Below the pieces are notes generated by a model, which was not told the origin of the DNA, searched no databases, and saw nothing but the letters and a program-made list of their open reading frames with translations. Positions 19,866-28,666 of a stretch of 64,000 bases of DNA are shown in pieces (position 1 is the stretch's first letter; every line of letters starts with the position of its first letter). Both the position numbers and the translations under genes were made by a program. The stretch covers positions 434,001-498,000 of the forward strand of contig NZ_JAHKRT010000001.1 in assembly GCF_018863195.1 (NCBI RefSeq), given 5' to 3'. Source of the stretch: Sphingomonas quercus. Its GTDB lineage: Bacteria > Pseudomonadota > Alphaproteobacteria > Sphingomonadales > Sphingomonadaceae.

Positions 19866-19884
19866 GCGATGTCACGAACATCGC
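19866..19884. promoter_or_regulatory. Perfect 19-base dyad upstream of the aldo/keto reductase gene
   Basis: GCGATGT-N5-ACATCGC, both 7-base arms exact, 46 bases before the ATG of the reductase. The layout suits an operator for a dimeric repressor (TetR/MarR-like size); no such regulator other than the upstream LysR is adjacent. Confidence 0.45.
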
Positions 19885-19929
19885 GCTCGACGCGGTGATC
19901 CATGTGCCGCCCCAGCATAGGAGATCTTC

Positions 19930-20961
19930 ATGGACTATCGGCAGTTCGGCCGCTCCGGCCTCCGCGTGCCGGTGCTCAGCTTCGGCACGGGCACGTTCGG
20001 CGGCAGCAACGAGTTCTTCCAGAGGTGGGGCCAGGTCGATGTCGCCGAGGCGACCCGGCTGATCGACCTCTGCCTGGATGCGGGTGTCAACCTGTTCGAC
20101 ACCGCCGATATCTACTCGCGCGGCGCGTCCGAGGAGATTCTCGGCCAGGCTTTGAAGGGCAAGCGGGACCGCGCGCTCATTTCCACCAAGTCCACGTTCC
20201 GCTTTGGCGACGATCCCAATGATGTCGGCTCGTCGCGCTACCATATCGTGCGTTCGGTCGAAGCCAGCCTGAAGCGGCTCGGCACCGATCATATCGACAT
20301 TTATTTCATGCACGGCTTCGACGCCCTGACCCCGGTGGAGGAGACGCTGCGCGCGCTGGACGATCTGATCAGCGCCGGCAAGATCAGCTATATCGGCGCT
20401 TCCAACTTCTCCGGCTGGCAGCTTATGAAATCGTTGGCAACGTCCGAGCGCTACGGCCTCGGCCGCTATGTCGCCTACCAGGGCTATTATTCACTGGTCG
20501 GCCGCGACTACGAATGGGAGCTGATGCCTCTCGGCCTCGATCAGGGCGTGGGGCTGATGGTGTGGAGCCCGCTCGGCTGGGGGCGGCTGACCGGCAAGAT
20601 CCGGCGCGGCCAGCCCAACACCAGCGGCCGCATCGCCTCCGGGGGCGAGGTCGGCGGCCCGGCGGTGGACGAGGAGCATCTCTACACCGTCGTCGATGCG
20701 CTGGACGAAATCGCCCAGGAGACCGGCAAGACGATCCCGCAGGTCGCGCTCAACTGGCTGCTTACCCGCCCGACCGTCGTCAACGTGGTGGTCGGCGCCC
20801 GCAACGAGGAGCAGCTCACCCAGAATCTCGGGGCGATCGGATGGACGCTGACGCCCGACCAGGTGGCCAGGCTCGACGCCGCCAGCCGCCGCGATCCCGC
20901 TTATCCCTATTGGCACCAGATGGGCTTTGACGAGCGCAATCCCAAGCCGACCGCCTGGTGA
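19930..20961 (+). CDS. Aldo/keto reductase
   Basis: 343 residues of the NADPH-dependent aldo/keto reductase TIM-barrel family. The catalytic tetrad is visible: Asp and Tyr in NLFDTADIYSRG, Lys in ALISTKSTF, His in IDIYFMHGFD. The C-terminal cofactor segment is VVVGARNEEQL. It resembles the YajO/YakC-like branch acting on small aldehydes or ketones. TAGGAG precedes the ATG. The stop overlaps the start of the kinase gene (TGATG), so the two are probably co-translated. Confidence 0.9.
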   Translation: MDYRQFGRSGLRVPVLSFGTGTFGGSNEFFQRWGQVDVAEATRLIDLCLDAGVNLFDTADIYSRGASEEILGQALKGKRDRALISTKSTFRFGDDPNDVGSSRYHIVRSVEASLKRLGTDHIDIYFMHGFDALTPVEETLRALDDLISAGKISYIGASNFSGWQLMKSLATSERYGLGRYVAYQGYYSLVGRDYEWELMPLGLDQGVGLMVWSPLGWGRLTGKIRRGQPNTSGRIASGGEVGGPAVDEEHLYTVVDALDEIAQETGKTIPQVALNWLLTRPTVVNVVVGARNEEQLTQNLGAIGWTLTPDQVARLDAASRRDPAYPYWHQMGFDERNPKPTAW

Positions 20962-21839
20962 TGCGCGCACCCGAGCTCGACACGCTGCTGGTCAAGGAAG
21001 GATTGCCGCCCGCCTATGCCCGCGCCATCGACAATGCCTGGGCGCCGCTCGCCGAGGCCATTGCCCGGCGGCAGGCAGCGGCGGGGCGCGGCATCCTGGT
21101 CGGCATCAACGGGCCGCAAGGCAGCGGCAAGTCGACCGCCTGCCTGTTCCTGGAGGCGCTGCTGCATGGACAGCATGGGCTGCGCGTCGCCACACTCGGC
21201 CTCGACGATCTCTACCTGACCCGGGCCGAGCGGCACGAGCTGGCGCGCGGCGTTCACCCGCTGCTCGCCACGCGTGGCGTGCCCGGGACGCATGACGTCG
21301 CACTCGGCGAGGCGGTAATCACGGCATTGCTGTCGGGCCATGGCGCCGTTTCCGTGCCCCGCTTCGACAAGGCGATCGACGATCGCGCGCCGGAGGCTGA
21401 GTGGCCGGCGGTGGAAGCGCCGCTCGACGTGCTGCTGTTCGAGGGCTGGTGCATCGGCGCCGGCCCTGAGGACGAGGCGGCGCTGACCGGCCCGATCAAC
21501 GCGCTGGAAGGCGAGGAGGATGGCGATGGACGTTGGCGCCGGGGCGTCAGCGCCGCGCTTGCCGGCCCCTATGCGGCGCTGTTCGCCCGCCTCGACTATC
21601 TCGCCATGCTGCGCCCGCCGGGGTTCGAGCAGGTGCTGGAATGGCGGCTGGTCCAGGAGGCGAAGCTGCGCGCCGCGCGCGGCCCGGACGCCGGCATGAG
21701 CGACGCTGCGATCGCGCGCTTCGTCATGCATTATGAGCGGCTGACCCGCCACATGCTCGCCGCCCTGCCCGCGCGCGCCGACGCGGTGGTGCCGATCGAC
21801 GCCGATCATCGCGTCGGTACGGTGGCGTTCCGCGGCTGA
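20961..21839 (+). CDS. P-loop kinase, D-glycerate 3-kinase/Tda10-like
   Basis: 292 residues. The Walker A motif GINGPQGSGKST lies at about residue 48, followed by TLGLDDLYLTRAER and LLFEGWCIGAGP, which together are the signature of the predicted kinase family that includes yeast Tda10 and plant glycerate kinase (COG4240). It probably phosphorylates a small hydroxy acid such as D-glycerate; this is inference from family. ATG 20961 overlaps the reductase stop; an in-frame GTG at 20958 is possible. Confidence 0.82.
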   Translation: MRAPELDTLLVKEGLPPAYARAIDNAWAPLAEAIARRQAAAGRGILVGINGPQGSGKSTACLFLEALLHGQHGLRVATLGLDDLYLTRAERHELARGVHPLLATRGVPGTHDVALGEAVITALLSGHGAVSVPRFDKAIDDRAPEAEWPAVEAPLDVLLFEGWCIGAGPEDEAALTGPINALEGEEDGDGRWRRGVSAALAGPYAALFARLDYLAMLRPPGFEQVLEWRLVQEAKLRAARGPDAGMSDAAIARFVMHYERLTRHMLAALPARADAVVPIDADHRVGTVAFRG

Positions 21840-21864
21840 ACGCGGTCGCGCGGGCGGAGCGGCC

Positions 21865-22941
21865 TTACCGCTCGGTGGCCGTCAACGTCTTGCCGTCGAT
21901 CACCGTGACGCGATCGGTCAGGCGATTGGCGACATAGGCCCTGTCGCGCTCGGCATCGACGGCGATCGCCCAGGGTCCGCGTGAGGTGGGCAGCGTCGCC
22001 TTCACCCGGTTGGTGCGCCCGTCGATCACCGACACGCTGTCGGCATGGGTGTTGACGACATAGACGGTGTTGGTGCGCGCATTGACGGCGAGCTGCTGCG
22101 GCCACAGGCCGACCGGCACGGTGGCGATCGGGCGGTTGGTGTTGCCGTCGATCACGGTCACGTCGCTGCTGCCGTAATTGACGACATAGACGCGGTTGGT
22201 GACGACGTCGACCGCCGCCGCCATCGGCGCATCGCCGACGCCGATCGTCGAGACGGTGTTGGTCCGCGTGTCGATCGCGGTTACCATGTTGTCATTCGGC
22301 GAAGGCAGGTACAGCATGTCCGTCTTCTCGTTGAAGGCGGATTCCCACTGGTGCCAGCCCGGGACCTCGAGCCGTGTCGACTGATTGGTGGCGCCGTCGA
22401 CGATGGTCAGGAAATTATCCTCGTAGCCGACGAAATAGACCTTGTTCTGCCTGACGTTGACCGACAGCGAATTGCCCTCCGTCCCCGCCTTGATGACCGT
22501 TACCTGCTTCGTCGCGAGATCGATCACGGATGGATCGGTGCCCGTGCTGGCCGAGACATAGAGCTTGTTGGTTGCCGGGTTGAGCGCGGTCAGGCTGCCG
22601 CGACTGGCAGGCAAGGTCTCGACCACGGCGTCGCTGTCCGGATCGATCACCGAGACGGTGCCCGGCCCCCGGTTCATCGCATAGACGCGGCCGTTGCGGG
22701 GATCGAAGCTCAGCGACTTCACATTGGCGCCGGTGGCGAGCGTTTTCGCCTTGCCTGCGGCATCGATGATCCGGACCACGCCGAGATCGGGGAAGACGGC
22801 GTAGGCCTTGCCGCTCCGGGGATTGACGACGACGCCCTTGGGCGCATCAGTCACCCCGACTTCGGCCCGCAGCCCGGTGCAGCCGAGCAGCGCGGCCAGC
22901 GTCGCGGCCAGCACGCGGCGGCGGCGGTGGACAATCGACAT
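21865..22941 (-). CDS. Exported YVTN-repeat beta-propeller protein
   Basis: 358 residues. After a signal peptide (positive RRRR, then a hydrophobic stretch with a possible lipobox LLGCTG) come about seven 40-45-residue blades, each with the YVTN-type core: for example RVYVVNYGSSDVTVIDGNTN and TVYVVNTHADSVSVIDGRTN. Such propellers are extracytoplasmic ligand- or partner-binding proteins and are often found near PQQ-dependent oxidation systems. GGGGGAGGAG before the ATG decides the start; a longer frame exists but is less likely. Divergent from the ThuA-like gene. Confidence 0.88.
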   Translation of the reverse strand: MSIVHRRRRVLAATLAALLGCTGLRAEVGVTDAPKGVVVNPRSGKAYAVFPDLGVVRIIDAAGKAKTLATGANVKSLSFDPRNGRVYAMNRGPGTVSVIDPDSDAVVETLPASRGSLTALNPATNKLYVSASTGTDPSVIDLATKQVTVIKAGTEGNSLSVNVRQNKVYFVGYEDNFLTIVDGATNQSTRLEVPGWHQWESAFNEKTDMLYLPSPNDNMVTAIDTRTNTVSTIGVGDAPMAAAVDVVTNRVYVVNYGSSDVTVIDGNTNRPIATVPVGLWPQQLAVNARTNTVYVVNTHADSVSVIDGRTNRVKATLPTSRGPWAIAVDAERDRAYVANRLTDRVTVIDGKTLTATER

Positions 22942-22973
22942 GGTAGCTCCTCCCCCGTTCGGCAAACCACAAT

Positions 22974-23055
22974 ATACAGTTTATCCGCCGCGTCACCCAC
23001 GTAGCAGCGCGATTTCGAGGTGACTTTCCGGGGTTACACCGCATAAACTGAATAC
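22974..23055. promoter_or_regulatory. Inverted pair of CAGTTTAT sites between divergent genes
   Basis: ATACAGTTTATCCG (about 22974-22987) and, inverted, ATAAACTGAATAC (23043-23055) face each other across 55-58 bases in the gap between the beta-propeller and ThuA-like genes. Both arms share TATNCAGTTTAT. A related GTATACAGTT is at 28795-28804, before the NHL-propeller gene. Likely operator sites for one regulator of both genes, inferred from symmetry only. Confidence 0.4.
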
Positions 23056-23082
23056 AAAGCCAGCCCTGATGGAGGTCTCCGG

Positions 23083-23868
23083 ATGCCCGCCCCTTTTTCG
23101 CGCATCGCGCTGCTGCCTGCGGCCGCGATGCTGGCGCTGTCCGGCGGTGCCGCCGCCCAGGCGCCGGCGCGGCCCAGGGTGCTGGCCTTCTTCTATCCGA
23201 GCGGCGAGATCGACCATTACATGTTCGCCCGCGAGGCGATCCGCAAGTTCGACGCCCGCGCCGAGGCGCAGGGCTACAGTTTCGTCGCCACCAGCGACTG
23301 GGACGAGCTGAACGACGCCAGGCTGAAGAACGTGAAGCTGGTCGTCTGGCTGAACGGCCTGCCGCGCACCGCCGAACAGCAGGCTGCGTTCCAGCGCTAC
23401 ATGGACAGGGGTGGCGCGTGGCTCGGCTTCCATATCTCCGCGCTCGGCGCCAATGACTGGAGCTGGTACCACAAGGCATTCCTCGGCGGCGCGATGATGT
23501 CGAGCGGCGCCCTGGCGGGCAGCAACTGGCCGTCGCTGCCGGGCCGCGTCAATGTCGACGATGCCGCCCATCCGGTGATGCGCGGGGTGCCGCAAAGCTT
23601 CATCACGCCGATCACCGAATGGTACGGCTGGACGCCCAGCCCGCGCGCCAACCCGGACATCAAGGTGCTGCTGACGCTCGACAAGTCCAACTTTCCGATG
23701 GGCGCCAAGAACATGCTCAACGGCGGCGACATACCCGTCGCATGGAGTAACCGGCGTTACCACATGCTTTACCTGAACTACGGCCACGGCGACCGCATCT
23801 ATACCAGCCCGGCGCTTGTCTCGATGATCGACAATGGCGTGCGCTGGCTCCTCTCTGGTGCCAATTGA
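23083..23868 (+). CDS. Exported ThuA-like (trehalose-utilisation domain) protein
   Basis: 261 residues. A signal peptide ends GGAAAQ at about residue 26. The rest is a class I glutamine-amidotransferase-like fold: FYPSGEIDHYMFAREAIRKFDARAEAQGY, VVWLNGLPRTAEQQAAFQRYMDRGGAWLGFH, PVAWSNRRYHMLYLNYGHG. This arrangement is typical of ThuA-domain proteins, which act on or bind sugar derivatives. No nucleophilic Cys is in the usual elbow. It is divergent from the YVTN propeller gene and probably co-regulated with it. Confidence 0.82.
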   Translation: MPAPFSRIALLPAAAMLALSGGAAAQAPARPRVLAFFYPSGEIDHYMFAREAIRKFDARAEAQGYSFVATSDWDELNDARLKNVKLVVWLNGLPRTAEQQAAFQRYMDRGGAWLGFHISALGANDWSWYHKAFLGGAMMSSGALAGSNWPSLPGRVNVDDAAHPVMRGVPQSFITPITEWYGWTPSPRANPDIKVLLTLDKSNFPMGAKNMLNGGDIPVAWSNRRYHMLYLNYGHGDRIYTSPALVSMIDNGVRWLLSGAN

Positions 23869-24085
23869 GGCGGTGCACGAAAGACACCACATCTGTCGAT
23901 AACGCAACTTGCGGCTCATGCCCCCCTCGCTGATTGTTCGCGCGGGGGCTGGCGGTGAAGGTCATAAGGCCACCGCAAAGCCGCAGGCCAAAAGAGGCCA
24001 TCCGCCCGTACGCAGCCGAGAGAAGCGCGGGGGACGGATGGTCATCTTTCCTTGTCATGTCGCCGGCTGCTAATCGCTGGGCCAG
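23869..24085. other. 217-base gap with four consecutive potential hairpins
   Basis: On the plus strand the gap holds: stem GCCCCC (23920-23925) with GGGGGC (23944-23949), extended by CGC/GCG inside; GCGGTG (23952-23957) with CACCGC (23971-23976); GGCC (23986-23989) with GGCC (23996-23999) around AAAAGA; and CCATCCG (23998-24004) with CGGATGG (24035-24041). It could be a structured leader of the MFS gene or a small RNA. No known riboswitch class was recognised, and no convincing ribosome site precedes the MFS start. Confidence 0.35.
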
Positions 24086-25510
24086 ATGAGCGCTCCGATC
24101 CACCCGGCCGCCGCCGCGGCGGGCCTGCCGCGGCGGGCACAGGCGGTGTCACTGATCGTCGCCACCGCCTTCTTCATGGAGATGCTGGACGGCACCGTGA
24201 TCACCACGGCGCTGCCGCAGATGGCGGCGGATTTCGGCACGAGCCCCGTGGCGCTCAACCTCGGCATCACCGCCTATCTGCTGGCGCTGGCGGTGTTCCT
24301 GCCGGTGAGCGGCTGGATCGCGGATCGCTTCGGCGGACGCGCGGTGTTCGTGACGGCGCTGGCCGGGTTCGTCCTCGCTTCGCTGGCCTGCGCGGCAAGC
24401 GGCTCCCTCCCCGCCTTCATCGTCGCCCGCGTGGCGCAGGGCATGGCCGGCGCGGCAATGGTGCCGGTCGGGCGGCTGATCGTGCTGCGCACCACCGACA
24501 AGCGCCATCTGATGCAGGCGATGGCGCTGATCGTCTGGCCGGGACTGGTGGCACCGGTGCTGGGCCCCCCGGTCGGCGGCTGGATCGTCACCCGGTGGAG
24601 CTGGCCGTGGATCTTCCTGCTCAACCTGCCGATCGGCCTCGCCGCGATCGTGGCGACCCTGGCGCTGGTGCCGGATCACCGCCCGGCGCAGGCACGGCCG
24701 CTGGACTGGACGGGGGTGGTGCTGAGCGGGCTCGCGCTGGCGCTGCTCGTCTACGGCATCGACGCGCTTGGCCATGGCCGGCATCCGCCCCTGCTGGCGG
24801 CCGCCCTGATCGCGGCGGGCTTCGCGCTGGGCTGGCTCGCCGTGCGGCATTTCCGGCGGCATCCGACGCCGCTCCTCGATCTCGCCCCCTTCCGCATTCC
24901 CACCTTCGCGGTGGGCATGCATGGTGGGTCGGTGGCGCGCGTCGCGATCGGGGCGACGCCGTTCCTGCTGCCGCTGATGTTCCAGATCGGCTTCGGCTGG
25001 GATGCGCTGCGGGCGGGATCGCTGCTCCTCTGGATGTTCGCCGGCGATCTGGCGATGAAGCCGATCAACAACCGGGTGCTGCGCCGCTTCGGCTTCCGGC
25101 GGGTGATGCTGGTCAATGGCGTGCTGCTCGCCGCCTCCATCGCCGCCTGTGCGCTGCTGACGAAGGCCACGCCGCTACCGCTGGTGGCGCTGCTGCTGTT
25201 CGCTTGCGGAGGGTTCCGCTCGATGCAGTTCACCGCGATCACCGCCATCCAGTTCGCCGACGTGGCGCAGGACAAGATGGCCGGCGCGAACACGCTCGCC
25301 AACATGGTCACCAAGCTGAGCCTCGGCCTGGGCGTGGTCGCGGGTGCGGCCGCGCTCAACCTCGGCGCGGCATTGCGCGGCGATGCCGGCGGGGCGCCGC
25401 AGCCGGCCGACTTCCGCCTCGCCCTGCTCGGCCTTGCGCTGGTGGCCCTGCTGGCGCTGCGCGACACTGCCCGGCTGGACCGCGACGCCGGCCGCGCACT
25501 CAGGGTCTGA
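24086..25510 (+). CDS. MFS drug exporter, DHA2 (EmrB/QacA-like) family
   Basis: 474 residues, very hydrophobic, consistent with 14 transmembrane helices. Family signatures are LDGTVITTALPQMAADFG in the first helix, ADRFGGRAVFV after helix 2, and GPPVGGWIVTRWSWPWIFLLNLPIG (antiporter motif and helix 5/6 junction). It probably exports toxic compounds by proton antiport. The 217-base upstream gap is unusually structured. It converges on pqqE with only 3 bases between stops. Confidence 0.9.
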   Translation: MSAPIHPAAAAAGLPRRAQAVSLIVATAFFMEMLDGTVITTALPQMAADFGTSPVALNLGITAYLLALAVFLPVSGWIADRFGGRAVFVTALAGFVLASLACAASGSLPAFIVARVAQGMAGAAMVPVGRLIVLRTTDKRHLMQAMALIVWPGLVAPVLGPPVGGWIVTRWSWPWIFLLNLPIGLAAIVATLALVPDHRPAQARPLDWTGVVLSGLALALLVYGIDALGHGRHPPLLAAALIAAGFALGWLAVRHFRRHPTPLLDLAPFRIPTFAVGMHGGSVARVAIGATPFLLPLMFQIGFGWDALRAGSLLLWMFAGDLAMKPINNRVLRRFGFRRVMLVNGVLLAASIAACALLTKATPLPLVALLLFACGGFRSMQFTAITAIQFADVAQDKMAGANTLANMVTKLSLGLGVVAGAAALNLGAALRGDAGGAPQPADFRLALLGLALVALLALRDTARLDRDAGRALRV

Positions 25511-25513
25511 ACC

Positions 25514-26623
25514 CTATCGGCGGGCGGAGCCCATGCGCCGCGGAACGAGCGGCACATCCACCGCCGCCGCCGCCTCCGCGACCGCATCGGCGAGCAGATG
25601 ATGGGCCGGAGACATGGCGCAGGCCGGGTCGACCGCGGCTGCGTCGCCGGCGATCGCCAGCGCCTGGCAGCGGCAGCCGCCCCAGTCGAGCTCGCGCCGG
25701 TCGCAGCTGCGGCAGGGATCGGGCATCCAGTCCGTGCCGCGATAACGGACGAAGGCGTCCGAATGCTGCCAGATATCGCCCAGCGTTTCGTCGCGGACAT
25801 TGGGGAAGGTGAAGCCCGGCAGCGTCTCGGCGGCGTGGCAGGGCAAGGCCTTGCCGGCGGGCGACACGTTGATGAAGCGATTGCCCCAGCCGCCCATGCA
25901 GGCCTTGGGCCGCCTGGCGTAATAATCGGGCACGACATAGTCGATGATGATGCGGCCCTTCAGCCGGACACGCGCCGCCTCGACGACGGCCGTGCAATGT
26001 TCGAGCTGGGCCAGAGACGGCAGCAGCGCGTTGCGATTGACGAGGCCCCAGCCATAATATTGGACGTGCGCGATCTCGATCCGCTCCGCCTGCAATGCCT
26101 CGCCCAGCGCGATCATCGCCTCGACGCGTTCGGCATTCTGCTTGTGGACGACGAAATTGGCGGTCAGCGGCAGCCCGGCCTCGCGAATACGGCGCGCGGC
26201 GGCGAGCTTCTTGTCATGACCGCCGCGATAGCCACCGATGAAATCGGCGCCTTCCACCTCGGCATCCTGGAAGCTGAGCTGGATATGATCAATGCCGGCA
26301 TCGAGCAGTTGCGCCAGCGCCGCGTCGGTGAGCTGGACGCCGGAGGTGATGATGTTGGTGTAGAGCCCCCGAGCGCTCGCATGGGCGACGAGATCGACGA
26401 GGTCGGCCCGCGCCATCGGCTCGCCGCCCGAGAAATGCACCTGTAGCACGCCGAGCGCGGCGGCCTGATCGAGCACGGCGCGCCATTCGTCGGTGGAAAG
26501 CTCCGCGCTCGCCCGCTCCAGCTCCAGCGGGTTGGAACAGTAGAAGCATTGCAGCGGGCAGCGATGCGTCAATTCCGCGATCAGCCCCATCGGCGGGGCG
26601 GCCACAGGCCCCGGGTTCAGCAT
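25514..26623 (-). CDS. pqqE: PQQ biosynthesis radical SAM enzyme PqqE
   Basis: 369 residues. The radical-SAM cysteine triad is in RCPLQCFYC (C-x3-C-x2-C), followed by HFSGGEPMAR. The C-terminal SPASM region has the auxiliary-cluster cysteines (KACMGGWGNRFINVSPAGKALPCHAAE, PCRSCDRRELDWGGCRCQA). With PqqD it forms the first Glu-Tyr carbon-carbon crosslink in PqqA. The ATG overlaps the pqqD stop by 7 bases. Last gene of the pqq operon. Confidence 0.96.
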   Translation of the reverse strand: MLNPGPVAAPPMGLIAELTHRCPLQCFYCSNPLELERASAELSTDEWRAVLDQAAALGVLQVHFSGGEPMARADLVDLVAHASARGLYTNIITSGVQLTDAALAQLLDAGIDHIQLSFQDAEVEGADFIGGYRGGHDKKLAAARRIREAGLPLTANFVVHKQNAERVEAMIALGEALQAERIEIAHVQYYGWGLVNRNALLPSLAQLEHCTAVVEAARVRLKGRIIIDYVVPDYYARRPKACMGGWGNRFINVSPAGKALPCHAAETLPGFTFPNVRDETLGDIWQHSDAFVRYRGTDWMPDPCRSCDRRELDWGGCRCQALAIAGDAAAVDPACAMSPAHHLLADAVAEAAAAVDVPLVPRRMGSARR

Positions 26624-26889
26624 TGCACCGCTCCGCGCGCCTTGAGATCGTCGAAGGTGGCGATGACGTCAGGCGCGATCACCTCGCGCGGGGCATCGAA
26701 GCGGGCGACGAGATCGTCGATGATCGCCGCGATCGACCGCTTTCCATCGACCAGCTTGAGGATTTCCACCGCCGTCTCATCCGGCATGAACAGCCGCTCG
26801 GGGGCGAGCAGCACCCAGGCGTCGCGTACTTCGTCGCGGCGGAACTTCACGCCGCGGCGGAAGCTGGGGATGGCGGCCTCCTCGGTCAC
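26617..26889 (-). CDS. pqqD: PQQ biosynthesis peptide chaperone PqqD
   Basis: 90 residues, the usual PqqD size. It starts IPSFRRGVKFRRDEVRDAWVLLAPERLF and carries the RRE-domain pattern ending in FDDLKARGAVQC. It binds PqqA and presents it to PqqE. The start is GTG 26887-26889, sharing GTGA with the pqqC stop; a longer frame has no family support. Confidence 0.93.
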   Translation of the reverse strand: MTEEAAIPSFRRGVKFRRDEVRDAWVLLAPERLFMPDETAVEILKLVDGKRSIAAIIDDLVARFDAPREVIAPDVIATFDDLKARGAVQC

Positions 26890-27617
26890 GCCGCCTCCGG
26901 CACGAATGCGCCCGGCGGCACGAAGCCGGGCGCGACATAGGCATAATAAAGCCCGTCGAGCTGGCTCCACAGCACGTCGCATTTGAAGCGAAGCGCGGCG
27001 AGCACCGCCTGCTGCTTCTCCACCGCGTCGGCATGCGCCTTCACATAAGCGAGCGCGAAGTCGCTGTCGCGCGGCGCCTGGGTGAGACGCGGCGTGAAGT
27101 AAGCCAGCGTATCCTCATGGATCCATTCGTAATTGCGCAGCATGCCGGACACCCGCTCGGCGATGATCGTCGGGGAGAACAGCTCGGTGAGCGACGAGGC
27201 GACCGCTTCCAGCAGCGACCGGTCGCGCACGAAATGGACATAGGCGTCCACAGCGAAGCGCGTTTCCGGCAAGATCTCGGCGGTGGAGACGGCGCGCGCC
27301 GGGTCAAGGCCGACGCCTTCGACCAGCTTCAGCCAGCGCTCAATGCCGCCGGGCCGGGTGCCGTCGCCATCATGATCCTCGATGCGGCGGCGCCATTCGC
27401 GGCGCAGCTCGGCGGTCGGCAGGCGGGCGAGCAGGCTCGCGTCCTTCACCGGGATCTGCGCCTGGTAATAATAGCGGTTGAGCGCCCAAGCCTGCACCTG
27501 CCCGCGCGTCAGCTTGCCGTCGTGCAGCAACCGATGGAACGGGTGATTGCTGTGATAGCGCTCGGCGCCGATGCGGCGCAGCGCCTCCTCCAGCTCCTCC
27601 GGCGACAGCAGCTCCAT
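26886..27617 (-). CDS. pqqC: Pyrroloquinoline-quinone synthase PqqC
   Basis: About 243 residues of the heme-oxygenase-like helical fold. Conserved stretches are YHSNHPFHRLLHDGKL, WALNRYYYQAQIPVKDASLLAR and EDHDG. It performs the final cofactor-free ring closure and eight-electron oxidation to PQQ. The start may be ATG 27617 or an upstream GTG (27621-27623) that overlaps the pqqB stop; the product differs by two residues. Confidence 0.95.
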   Translation of the reverse strand: MELLSPEELEEALRRIGAERYHSNHPFHRLLHDGKLTRGQVQAWALNRYYYQAQIPVKDASLLARLPTAELRREWRRRIEDHDGDGTRPGGIERWLKLVEGVGLDPARAVSTAEILPETRFAVDAYVHFVRDRSLLEAVASSLTELFSPTIIAERVSGMLRNYEWIHEDTLAYFTPRLTQAPRDSDFALAYVKAHADAVEKQQAVLAALRFKCDVLWSQLDGLYYAYVAPGFVPPGAFVPEAA

Positions 27618-27619
27618 GC

Positions 27620-28525
27620 TCACAACGACAGCTCCAGTCCATCATGGCCGACGATCCAGCCCGCGGCCTCGGCCTCCGCGCGCTCGGGCGAGTCGGCGAG
27701 CAGCACCGGGTTGCTGTTGTTCATGTGGATGATCACCTTGCGACCGACCGGCGTGCCGGCCAGCGTCGCGATCGTGCCCTCAGGCCCGCCGAGACTGAGA
27801 TGACCCATGCGCCGCCCGGTCTTGTGGCTGAGGCCGGCCCGGACCATCTCGTCGTCGCGCCACAAGGTGCCGTCGAAGAACAGCAGGTCCGCGCCTTCGA
27901 TCCGCGCCAGCAGCTCGGACGTGAACGCCGCGCAGCCGGGAATGAACAGCATGCGCTTGCCCGCGGCGTCGGCGATCTCCAGCCCGACCGTCGTGCCGTC
28001 GACCTGGATGACGGGCATGCCGTCACCTTCCTCAAGATAGAGCGGCACCTTGCCGGCCACGGCGAACAGGGTCGCGGTGAGCGCATCGTCGAGGGCGAAG
28101 GGCCGGTCGAGCGCTTGGGCGCGCCGCTCGACCACGTCGCGGGCGAGCACCTCGAAGATCGGGTTGTCGTCGAGCACGCCGAGGATGCGCTGCGTCGCGT
28201 GGAGCAAGAAGGGCTGGCGCTCGCGCATCGTCAGCAGGCCGGCGACGACATCGACATCCCCGCCGGTCAGCACCACGCCGGCGATCGGCGTTGAGCGCAG
28301 TCCGTCGCGCGGATGAAGGGCAGGCGTGCGCTGGATCTGCTGGCGCAGGTCAGGCGAAGCGTTGAGGAGGAACCAGCGCTCGCCCTCGGCGCTGACGGCG
28401 ATGCTGGCCTGGGTGCGCGATTCGGCGGCCGGATCGCCTGCGCGTGCGCGGCGGCAACCCGGCCCGTTCGAGTTCCACTGGGGGAAGCCGCCGCCGGCGG
28501 CCGCCCCCAGAACCACGATTTTCAT
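27620..28525 (-). CDS. pqqB: PQQ biosynthesis protein PqqB
   Basis: 301 residues of the metallo-beta-lactamase fold. It shows VLGAAAGGGFPQWN at the N-terminus, VLTGGDVDVVAGLLTMRE, the FFDGTLWRDDEM segment and HMNNSNPV near the end. It hydroxylates the crosslinked Glu-Tyr intermediate. It lies 16 bases downstream of pqqA. Confidence 0.95.
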   Translation of the reverse strand: MKIVVLGAAAGGGFPQWNSNGPGCRRARAGDPAAESRTQASIAVSAEGERWFLLNASPDLRQQIQRTPALHPRDGLRSTPIAGVVLTGGDVDVVAGLLTMRERQPFLLHATQRILGVLDDNPIFEVLARDVVERRAQALDRPFALDDALTATLFAVAGKVPLYLEEGDGMPVIQVDGTTVGLEIADAAGKRMLFIPGCAAFTSELLARIEGADLLFFDGTLWRDDEMVRAGLSHKTGRRMGHLSLGGPEGTIATLAGTPVGRKVIIHMNNSNPVLLADSPERAEAEAAGWIVGHDGLELSL

Positions 28526-28541
28526 CGGTGTTGTGAATGGC

Positions 28542-28625
28542 TTAGGCGGTCAGCTCGGCGCAGGCGTAGCAATTGATCTCGGCGCCGAGCGCGACTTCGA
28601 CGATCTTCGGGGTCTTCCAAGACAT
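28542..28625 (-). CDS. pqqA: PQQ precursor peptide PqqA
   Basis: A 27-residue peptide starting MSWKTPKIVEVALG and ending AEINCYACAELTA. It contains the essential Glu-x3-Tyr (EINCY) from which PQQ is built; the Tyr is flanked by two cysteines (CYAC). GAGGAG is seven bases before the ATG (28623-28625). Too short for most gene callers, but position, start and motif are decisive. First gene of pqqABCDE. Confidence 0.93.
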   Translation of the reverse strand: MSWKTPKIVEVALGAEINCYACAELTA

Positions 28626-28645
28626 ATTATACTCCTCACCTCGGT

Positions 28646-28666
28646 GTGCGGTGGTTCATTCCGCAC
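28646..28666 (-). promoter_or_regulatory. Inverted repeat in the pqqA leader
   Basis: GTGCGG and CCGCAC flank a nine-base loop, 21-41 bases upstream of pqqA. It could be an operator or a leader hairpin controlling the PQQ operon. Nothing more can be said from sequence. Confidence 0.3.

Noticed and set aside
23717-24103. Minus-strand open frame across the structured gap before the MFS gene
   Set aside because: It overlaps the 3' end of the ThuA-like gene, has no ribosome site, and no domain is visible.
28627-28632. TATAAT next to pqqA on the minus strand
   Set aside because: It is one base from the pqqA start codon and overlaps the ribosome-site region, so it cannot be the -10 box for this gene.
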